A DNA stretch of 64,000 nucleotides from Mermis nigrescens (Eukaryota > Nematoda > Enoplea > Mermithida > Mermithidae). The stretch is taken from contig JAVLUZ010000154.1 of NCBI GenBank assembly GCA_036768485.1, positions 42,377,646 through 42,441,645 of the forward strand, read 5' to 3'. Shown in pieces: positions 35,255 to 44,716 of the stretch. The notes below the pieces were generated by a model. The model saw only the letters and a program-made list of their open reading frames with translations. It did no database searches and was not told where the DNA came from. A program made the translations under genes and the position numbers. Position 1 is the stretch's first letter; each line of letters starts with the position of its first letter.

Positions 35255-35606
35255 AATTACTCCTCTTTCGCACATTTATCCCACAAAATCGTACATTTCA
35301 ACGAGATGCTAAAGGAAGAGGCACGAATTCGATTACAATTTAGGACAGCGAATTCGTTCAGACGCATTCAAACGTTATGAATGTGACTTTGATTTCTTGT
35401 TGGGTCAATGGCATACGCTTCAATTTGACCGATATAATTTTCGCGTAACACTTTATTGGAGCACAGCGCATCTATATCGCGCTACGTCTGATATATATTT
35501 TTCACTACAGTACGATACAGATATTATGAAAATTAGCGAAATAATAAGGAATTTGCTTTTTCTGTTCGATATGGATAGTGCAATGAGTTTCTCTGAAAAT
35601 GAATAG
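35255..35606 (+). pseudogene. Coding-like segment with two overlapping frames (unknown)
   Basis: After a good acceptor (TTATTTAGGCAG) one frame encodes protein-like sequence (SSFAHLSHKIVHFNEMLKEE) up to TGA at 35378-35380. A second frame, open from about 35310, continues to TAG at 35604-35606 and includes DFDFLLGQWHTLQFDRYN, whose GQW recalls a lipocalin GxW motif. This could be the end of a decayed gene with a frameshift, or two chance frames. It lies about 320 bp upstream of gene B, where a cluster paralogue remnant would be plausible, but the similarity is too short to claim. Confidence 0.25.
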
Positions 35607-35926
35607 CTTTGAATACGCAGTTATGAACATTTTCATCTAGTTTTTGCGAATTCGTAAGTTTAACGATCTAAGGAAAATAGCGCCTAACGCTATAGAGTAT
35701 ACATAGTTCGTTATATTCGAACTTTGCATTATTATATTATCAGTTGATGAATTTGAAACATAATTAGTTAAATTAGCTTCGCTGGATCTTTTCTGATTAT
35801 ATTCGTATTTTGTTTTCTAGTAGCTTTAATTTTAGTTTTTTTATTGCGGAAGCACTTATATTTAAGTAAATACACAAAATTTAGTATATTCATATTATGT
35901 TCAGGCAAATAGCAAGCGATAACATT

Positions 35927-38900
35927 ATGAAGGCGGGTTATCAATTCCTCTTGATCATATTGATGGATTTCATGCGATATATTCATGCGCAAAATAGCGC
36001 TTTCAAATTGCCTACCCTAAATCGCGAACCCCCAAAACCAATAGTTCCGCCCGATCTTGCTAGTTATTTTCAGTTACCCGATGCTGGAGCGCGCAAATTC
36101 GTCGGTTCCTATTTTCCTGGGTTCATTCCGCCAGCTAATTTCGAGGTAATATGAAGGATTTAAATTAAGAATAGAATTTAAACATAATTTTGACTTTTTT
36201 TAGGAAATTTCTTTTCATTATTAAATGGTCTAAAAGCATTGACGCTATTAGAATCACGAATTTATTTTATGCTAACAATGTAAGAGTGAGATCAACGGTT
36301 TGTTAAACACACGTAATTTTATTTTTTATCAAATCCGATTCCTATCAGAAAGCATGGCGCGAAATCTTGTTTGTGTCGAAAGATCAGATACAATTGGATT
36401 CGTGATTTCATTATAAGTGTTTAGATTTAAAAACCGAGTGCAAGTAAAGCGCGGACGAAAATAAAAAATAGTCACCAATTGAGAATTTCCGCTAAAAGGA
36501 AAAACATACACCATTGTCGTCATGCAAGGACATTTGGAAGAAAATCAATTTTGTTCGGTTTAATACAATTAATTACTTTTACCTAAAATCTATATAAAAT
36601 AGATGAGCCGAATTAGAAATTAGCTTGTGTGATAAATCAAATTATTCGTCGCAATTCTTGTCTAGATGCTGATGAGTTTTACGTATTCAATAACAGTTAA
36701 AAATCGATAAAAAATTGGTCTTACCGATCAATCATTCTAATTTGCAGAAGTTTGACTTCTTTTCTAGTTACATATATTTCTATCTGGAACGCTTTATCTG
36801 ATTTTGTTATTTCTTCTCCTATCTTAAATATATTTCAATGGGATTAAAAGCATTGATTTGTCTTAATATATCATGAATATTGAAATTCTGTTGATTTGAA
36901 GTTTTAAGAGTTTATTAAGAAAATGTGAAAAAATTAAAAATTGCCATTCATTGGACTTACCTGTCTCTCTGCTGATATTTGCCTGCTGCATGTTAAATCG
37001 AACGCGTTTTCCTTACCTATCTTATTTCGCTATAGTATGCTTTTTCCAGCAATAGAGTGCTTTTGATTGATTGATTAATTACTTCTAAATATAAGGTTGC
37101 TGATCCATATCAACAGCAGCAAGCTTTGCTTCAACGCGGCGATGTTGGCACATTGACGGCCAATAGTAGAAGCAGCAGCAGCAGCAGCAACCAGTTTAAT
37201 TTACCTCCAAGCATAAGCAACTTGCTCTCTCAACTTCCAGCCAGTTTACAAAATGGCCTGGACGCTCCGCCACCGAATAAAATCGTTAAAGGCAATTCGT
37301 CGTCATCAATAGCCGGAATTCCAAATGTGTTCCCTTCTCTGCCAAAGGCTCCGATACCTCAAGCAGCTTCAGTGAATTTAATTTTAAAAAAACTTAATTT
37401 TTAAATTATATGGGATGGATCTAAACTTGGCAATGTTTCATATGCTTCAGCAGAGCAGTGTTTAGAAGAATTTATCTTTTTTACTTATCCTGTTATGATA
37501 AGAAAAAATTAGCGTCGTAAAACTCCGTCTTTTATTACATTTTACCGCTATTTTATCTCGTTTTTTGATCTCTTTGTCTTTCTCTATTGTTTGCCTATTA
37601 GGCAATGTCAGGATTTTCAATTGTTTTGGATTAAATAATTTTCAGAAAAATACTCAGACCGAGTTGTTCTTCAACATTGTCAGCACAAATAATGATATTG
37701 CTAAACCAGACGTTATTTTGAGGAATGATCTAATTATGTATATTGAATTTGCGGAGTTGAACCTTAGCACAGGAACTTTGTTCCTTGAGTAATCAAAGTC
37801 TCATACGCATGTTGGTTAGTACTAATACTACTTATTTTAGAATAGCTCTCGTTAGAATTTCAAATGAGACTAAAAGTATATCCGTTCATTACAGACATGC
37901 CCAGCGTTGAAATTCTAGGGAACCAAAGAATTTCTCTAACGTGCTTTTCCGACTCAAAAACGTTAGATACGCGTCAAAAATATCATTTTCGACGTTCTTA
38001 ACAATGTTTTACCTTTTTACAAAATAATAAGATGAGAAATTTTTAAAAAAATTGAAAAATTTCGAATAAATTGAACAAAATATAGTCAGCGAAGCGCCGA
38101 AAATTTGACACTTTTGAGCAAGCAGGTAGTTAAGAATGCTTAAAACAATCTCTTCCACGAAATTTTGGAAAATTGCTAATTATGGGAGGAAAGTGAAAAA
38201 ATTTTGGGAAAAAACGTTTCTGTGAAGGGTGGATTTCCCCTAAACTGATAATTTAAAATGAGTTCAGGAGTAAACAGTTCATTACGTTGCAGGTGTTGCC
38301 AACCCTGCCAATTAGGCCGGAAGTACCGAACGGGGGCCTCGGGCCACTGGCGTCGGGCGGCGGCTCCGAAGGCAACAACTTGGCTCTGTTGTCAGCTAAT
38401 AAGGTTCAACCGTCGAACGCCAACGCCTTAAACTTGTATCCAAACAACGCGTCGCCGTTTTTGCCCGGAGGCGGATTGCACCAAACGCCCGAAAACGAGG
38501 CGCTCGGCTCCCAGCAGCAACCGCCGCCCTATTCCGGCTATCCACAGCAATCGCCCGGCAACGACAACCTGCTGAACCAGCTGCTGAGGTCGGTGGGCCT
38601 GGGCAGTTTGGGCCAAAATTTGGACCTGTCGTCCGTGAACTCGATTTTGGGCCTCACGCCCCAGCAATCACCGAATAGTCAGCAAAACGGCCTTTTGTCC
38701 AACGTATTGTACAACGCTTTGGTCGACAATAACGTGCAAACTCAGGACAACAGCGGCAACGGAACCAACGTCATCGACAGCAAAGCGAACGCGGCTTTGA
38801 TACAAAATTTGTTGACGCAACCGACGAGTCCCTTCTGCAATCCAAAACCGACCCCGGTCGACAAGTTTAACATCGACAGCTTCACGGGCAAGTGGTATCA

Positions 38901-41244
38901 AGTGAGATCGACTTACTTTTTATTGTGTAATTTTTTAAATTTTACTGTACTCTACGCAGAATTGCGTAGCATCGGGAATTCTGGGAGGATGAAACCAAAA
39001 CTTGTTTTCAAATGTGCCTTTTTTGGGCAAAAACGGTGGATAAGCGTCAAATACATCAATTTTTGGCGTTTCTGACGATGCTCTATCTATCCAGAACGTA
39101 AAAACATACACAAATTTTAAAAAATTTCAAATTAATTGGACAAAATATAGTCAAAAAGGGTATACTTATCGCGAAGCGCCGAAAAACTGACATGAACGAG
39201 CAAATGGATAAAAACGCTTAAAACAGACCTTTTCAGCGAATTCTTTGTAAAATCGCGAATTCTGGGGCCGAAAACTTTTAGGGGATTTGAAAATTTTTCT
39301 ATGAAGCGTGAAAATCATACATGGGCACTGGGCAGCAGCCGAATTCTGAGGGTCTACGTTGTGTAAAACCGGCAAAAATCCGAAAAAACATGCCAAAAAT
39401 TCAATCCTCGAGGTCTATCGATTTTTTCAGATAAATCTACTGGATTCTCAGGAAAATCTAGACCCCCCAACCCCCACGCTTACGTGCGAAACCCCCAAGA
39501 TCATGCATGACTGTAACTATAACTATACTTATAAGTGCTAATCTGACAGATTGATTGGAACATTTTTACTTCCCAGGTTCTCTATAGTCCGCCGTTATCA
39601 GCCGGACCTTGCAGCATGATAACATGTAAGAACAATTAATCTTTTTAATATATTTTAGTTATGACTTAATTTTAATAAAATAAATCGTTTGACATCCGCC
39701 TCCGACCTAGTGCCGTGTTTTTATCTTTGTGATCCTAAATTATAATATGTCTATTTAAAATTATATTGGGGAAAAATTAACCAACAATAATACCAAATAG
39801 AAGTGCTTTCGAAATTTCTAAACTTCTATTCTGTTTTACGATTTTTAAAACAAAGGGACTGTCACGGGTGCTTTGAGCAAAAGCTTGAATCGAGTTGCTG
39901 TATTATTCATTTTCGGGCCTACTTCGTTGAAATTACGCTTATTCATGTGTGCTATAAATACTGAGAACTATACGGAATAGTACGTAGGTTGCGGATTAAA
40001 TTTTCAAATCTTGTTCGTAAACGAATTTAAAAATACCTTTTCAAGGAAGATATTTTTTATTTTGATCAAAAAAGTGATTAATATGCTTATCATCGGTAAA
40101 CAATAAGTCAAATGTTTGCACTATGAAACGACTTTGTTTTCCTGGAACTTTTGAAAAACGATTCCCTTGACAAGAAATGGACTACTGCAACAAACTTGAC
40201 AAAAATTAAAATAAAGTTTTAAAATAAACATTAATATAAAGTCGAAAAGACTTAAATAAAATATAAAATAAAACCATTGTTTTTCTTCCCGAGTAACCTT
40301 TCTAATAATATGTAGCTAACTCTTAGATCAAAAGCTAGCGGACGTTGGAGGCGGAGGTCCAGGGACAGTGTTCGACACCTTTGAGTACACGACCGAAGCT
40401 ACCCCTTATGGGAAGCCGCGTATCAGTTCGGGATATGGCATAATCCGAGCTCCCGGTCAATTAATTTACCGAACGACGAATAGTCCAACGGATGTTAATG
40501 GTACGAGGTAGTAATGAATGACTTATCCAAAAACAATACACATTTTTGGATTCAATATTGGTTTTAAAAATTTGAATGCAATTTCTATTCATATAACGGA
40601 ATAGATGCTAATTCATTGTATCGAAAAGATTTCGTTAGAGTATAATATTAAACACCATGAAGTGCATAATTACCTGAGTCGCTCATTAGTTATGTGTTGC
40701 ACTAATTAATTAGTTAGCGTTACTAAATTAGCAAGCTAATGAAAATTAGTCCAAGATTGTGTCCGCACGTTAAAGATACGAAATAATCATAGAAATTCTT
40801 TTCGGCTAGTACCCACGATTTGCGCAGAAGGCGATTGAAAATCGAAAAAATTTTATAGCGAAACTTTTTGAAAAAACTTATGATTTTAAAAAGTGAAAAA
40901 TTAGCCAAAAAGTTAGGTTTCTAAAGTTTAGATTTAATGTAAATTCACATTGTCAAAAAGAACGAAATTTATAATAATAATTTTTAGTTTTTGTGCTTCA
41001 AACTGGCCCAACTAACGTGGATGGCCAATACGAGTATGTTGTGCTGGCCGTCAACTGCAATTACCCATTGCACGTGTTCGCCAGAGATCCTGTGATTTAT
41101 AAACAGAAGTACGAAGCTCAGGTAAATGCGATGTTAGAAAAGAAAGGACTAGTGACCAGCTGGTCAAGGCTACTGAACATGGTAGCCGCCGTCGACTACA
41201 ACCTGTGCACTTTTCCGCCCAGCTTATTCAACGTCAGAGGGTGA
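35927..41244 (+). CDS. Gene B: secreted lipocalin-like protein with long Pro/Gln/Asn/Ser-rich N-terminal region
   Basis: Six exons join in phase: 35927-36145, 37096-37371, 38293-38901, 39577-39625, 40327-40500 and 40988-41244, giving 527 residues. The first three introns are phase 0 and the last two phase 1. The ATG at 35927 was chosen over an in-frame ATG at 35897 because it puts a signal peptide (FLLIILMDFMRYIHAQ) at the N-terminus. Residues about 25-343 are low complexity: Pro-rich, a QQQQ run, six consecutive Ser, and many Asn/Gln/Gly. The lipocalin-like domain spans about 344-527, with GKWYQV (364-369) as the GxW motif and Cys347, Cys380, Cys466 and Cys516, enough for two disulfides. The end reads VDYNLCTFPPSLFNVRG. 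Function is inferred as an extracellular binder of hydrophobic molecules, perhaps matrix-associated through the extension. Exon 3 is clearly GC-richer than its surroundings. R6 repeats lie in introns 2 and 3. Confidence 0.8.
37890..38215 (+). repeat. R6 dispersed repeat, copy 2 (gene B intron 2)
   Basis: It contains AGCGAAGCGCCGAAAATTTG, ACACTTTTGAGCAAGC and GCTTAAAACAATC in the same order as the other R6 copies. No coding capacity. Confidence 0.6.
38960..39300 (+). repeat. R6 dispersed repeat, copy 3 (gene B intron 3)
   Basis: It contains TCGCGAAGCGCCGAAAAAC and CGCTTAAAACAG and is bounded by GAATTCTGG words. An R7-like MITE (starting CATACATGGGC at 39316) follows directly, so intron 3 is largely repeat-derived. 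Confidence 0.6.
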
Positions 41245-41682
41245 AACGTCAAATTCGACCATCTCCATAAAGTGATTTAGTTCCAAAAATTTAGATTTAA
41301 TTAAGTTTCCTGTATGTAAATGTATGCTACTTACTTAATTCAAATTCAATTAAGTTATTTGTTTTTGAAGCTGTGTTGATTAGCAAGGAAATCGCTTGAC
41401 AAGCTTTTCAAATTTGAAATAACTTAACTCGTGAATCCTAGATGACTTTCAATCCTCGTGAAGAATCAAATCAATTTTTTCAACGCCATTTTGACCCGGA
41501 ATTTCTAAAGTGCTCCTTAATTGAAAAAATCGTTCGCGTATTATGTAGCATTTGGGTTTCAATATTAATGTGTTATGAACGATAGTTTATGCGCGGCCGA
41601 TGTCTCATGTGCAATAGAGGTTGTACATATTGATTTATTTTGATTTGTGCGTACAGTTTATGAAGTGTTGTTCGTACCACGA

Positions 41683-41688
41683 AATAAA
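41683..41688 (+). terminator. Candidate poly(A) signal of gene B
   Basis: AATAAA 439 nt after the stop codon. It implies a fairly long 3' UTR, so it is only a candidate. Confidence 0.35.
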
Positions 41689-41699
41689 TTATAAATGAA

Positions 41700-44513
41700 T
41701 TGAAATAATGCAAACAAGCAATTAGAATTTAAACCGTCCGTTCTTCCCTTTTATTATTGGAAGTAATTGCATTAATCTCTTCAATATATCTATGTACATA
41801 TGTCCCGGCGAGTGAATATCGAATAAGTCAGCGTTAAGTATGACTATGTTTCTTAAGTTCTACGATTAAAATCGAATATCGCGACGAAATTCATCATGAG
41901 AGCATAATTTTATAAGCCTCGTATGATATTGTACGTGTAATTAGCATTAGCGTTGTTCTTACAATGCTCTTGTCGACCCTGAACATTTGAAAAATGATTG
42001 AATTGATTTATGCAAATAAGTTTCGGTAAACGAGTGCGAACTGCGAATACAAGATTTGTACTAAGAAATTATACTGTATTCTTTACAGTCAACAGATCGA
42101 AACTCTTTTTTACGACCCTGCATTTTCAATCCTATCATTTTCTTTAAGCATTAAAATTACGTCGATTTTCTGTGAAAACAAAATCAAACTATGGAAAAAG
42201 CTAGTCTCCTTGTTTATCACTGACAAAAAACCCAATCGAAAAATTTGTTCAATCTGCTATTAAAAATCTCTGGCTATGGTCGCCGGAATCTGTGAGGATT
42301 TTGTGATTTTTTTAAAAATCACAAAATAATTTTAAAAATATAAAGAAATTGAAAATCGACGTAATTTTAAAAATAAAGAATTTAAAAAATTCTTCATTTT
42401 TTGCCTCTATCTTTTACAACTTTTACTTTTGAGCTACTCACTATGTTTGTTTAAATTACTATGGCTTTTTTATTTTACAAGTAAATTTACGCACAACTTT
42501 ACCTTCTTGGAGAATAATAATTTTTCTTTAGGATCAGTCGACAGGGAACATCGGAACTTCAAATTTCAGTGTTATTTCATAAATCGTTTCCGTTTCTCCA
42601 GATTAAATATATAATTATTCTACTTCTCGATAAAATAATGCGCGCACATTTGGAAAATGAATTAATGAGCAAGCTATAATCATAATATGATGGCTCAAAA
42701 AATAGACTTATTCCGGAAATTCGTACCCATAGGCGGATTTATAGAAAGGGGGCGAAGGGCGGCCGCCCCCCATAGACCCAAAATAATTGGCGAGATAAAG
42801 ACGGGATATATCATTTGCAATGATTTTTAGCCGTCATTGATAATAATTTTTCAAGATTTTTGCCGGATAATACCCATTAGTGACACTTATTTACTTTCTT
42901 GGCGGCCCAGGAGTCATATTTTTGCTCAGGAATAGGTTTTAAAACGATTTTAAGAGTAGAAACAGCTTTTTCGGCATACTTTTCTTCTATTTTCAAGCAT
43001 AACTTCTAAAAGTTTTCGTCGTTCCACGTTAAATGCTACAAATGCAGGATATAAAGCAGTAATTCAAGCTTCGTATCGTTCTCCTTTGATTTCGCGAATT
43101 TTTCAGCGCTTCGCACCAAAGTTTTACTGAAATTAAAGAAATTTAATTATTTTTCGAGCAAGATAGTCGAAAATTTTGATATTTTTCGAAAAATGTTGCG
43201 TCAAAGCAATTTGAAATAAAAGTAGACTACGCAAAACGTCGAAAAAATGCTATTTGGCAGCTGAAGGGCAAATCTTTGGACCTGAATTCAACTGTTTTTG
43301 AAAAAGTTGGGGTACCGCCCCCCAAGGATAGATCCGCCACTGTTCATACCCATCAAATGCAAGGTGAATACATTTTCGTAGAGTCTGTCTTGTAATAGGC
43401 TCGGGAGCATCATAGCCGCAAAATCGTCATTAGCAATTAGGAACAACGATTGTATAACATTTTTTCTTATTTATTTATTCCGCAGAAATCAGCAATCTTC
43501 TCTGTGAAAGCTAAATTACCAATTTTTTCGAAATAATCATTCTTATATTTTCTAGAAAAATCGAAATCGAGACGAAATATCTTAAAGATTTAAACTCCGT
43601 TAAAAATAACACCAGTGTTTGTTCTATTAAAATATCGGCGAGATACCAAAAAACTATTTTTGCATGAAAAATTTTATGCGCAAATCCAAATTACGACGGA
43701 AGTAGACGCGAAAAATTAATTATTTCTTTTCCATTTTTCGTCTATCGAAGCCTTGATGCTTTCGCTCCGAGTTCGTACAGTATGCGCAAAAATTATCTGG
43801 TCTTTTTTTAAATTATGCCGTAAATCCGTGAACCTGCACCCCGATCAAGTTCGCATTAATCGCGGACTAGAGCCAATTTTCAGACCTCTAGAACCACATT
43901 CGCCATCTGTTACTTCTTGAATCAAAATGAAGAAAGAATACGACGACCGTTGCGTCATCGCTTTGCTCAAAATTTAGGTCTCGTCGTCATTTTTGCTCAG
44001 TGTATTGCCCTCGGCCTAGTTTCGTACAGTCAAATTGGGAATCTTTTACGCCATTTTAAATCAAACATAGAATCTAGGCTAAATCATTGATGCACGATTC
44101 GCGTAATTTCGTAGCTACCGTACGCATTGTTCAATCTTGCGTGTCGACGCGTAAAGAAATTCGTTCGTAGAATTATTTGCGATCATTTATTTCGAATAAT
44201 TCAAAAGAATCTCAAAAATTTACACTTCCGATTGACGGCTTGCAAGCGATCTAATCGGTGCTTCTTTTCGAAACCTTTCCTACATGTTCGCGCTTTTCTG
44301 ATGGCGGATTGCCGGACATATTTAGATATAGATAATTGATGCCTTTTCACGAGAAAAACCCTGAAAAAAGTAGAAAAAATTAGAAAATTACATAAATTGA
44401 TTCCTCAGTTTTTGAATCCGCTTTTGTCGTTTTATATTTATTTTTCTGTGATATATGTATGTATACACAAACGTGAAATTGGTGTAACACTTTAAGCCGT
44501 AATTCCGTGATCT
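41700..44513. other. Spacer between genes B and C
   Basis: It contains the R3 element at 42728-43342. No frame in the rest shows splice sites or protein-like composition. The stretch 43700-44340 is slightly less AT-rich and has short frames of no recognisable family. Confidence 0.4.
42728..43342. mobile_element. R3 element copy b (hAT-like, non-autonomous)
   Basis: The ends are CATAGGCGGATTTATAG and GATCCGCCACTG. The flanks TTCGTACC (42720-42727) and TTCATACC (43343-43350) agree at seven of eight bases. GGGCGGCCGCCCCCC near the left end is mirrored near the right end of copy a, so the copies are in opposite orientation. Confidence 0.75.
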
Positions 44514-44514
44514 A

Positions 44515-44672
44515 TAGTCTGCTTCACACGAGTTAGAGCATAAATTTTAAAAACTATTTGCGACATACAATAAGCTGACAGATTGCGATCACAGCATTGA
44601 TTTGATGTATAGTTACCGCAATCTGTCGGCTTACTGTTGATAAAAATTCTTAAAATTTATGCTGAAACTTAT
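44515..44672. mobile_element. R5 hairpin MITE copy 1 (partial)
   Basis: It starts TATAGTCTGCTTCACACG and contains the same arm words as the complete copy at 49018 (TGACAGATTGCGAT, ATAAAAATTCTTAAAATT). The outer right terminus is missing. It lies just upstream of gene C. Confidence 0.65.
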
Positions 44673-44683
44673 TTTAAATTTTT

Positions 44684-44698
44684 ATTATAATTTTCCAG
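44684..44698 (+). promoter_or_regulatory. Strong 3' splice site 18 nt upstream of the gene C start codon
   Basis: ATTATAATTTTCCAG precedes the ATG at 44717 by a short leader. It could be the acceptor of a 5'-UTR intron or, if the organism is a nematode, a spliced-leader trans-splice site. The sequence alone cannot separate these. Confidence 0.4.
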
Positions 44699-44716
44699 AG
44701 AGGATTCGATCAAAAA

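Noticed and set aside
40501..40507. Donor AG|GTAGTA at 40507/40508 for gene B exon 5
   Set aside because: It puts the last exon out of frame. The donor G|GTACGAG at 40500/40501 keeps the frame and matches the phase of the equivalent introns in genes A and C.
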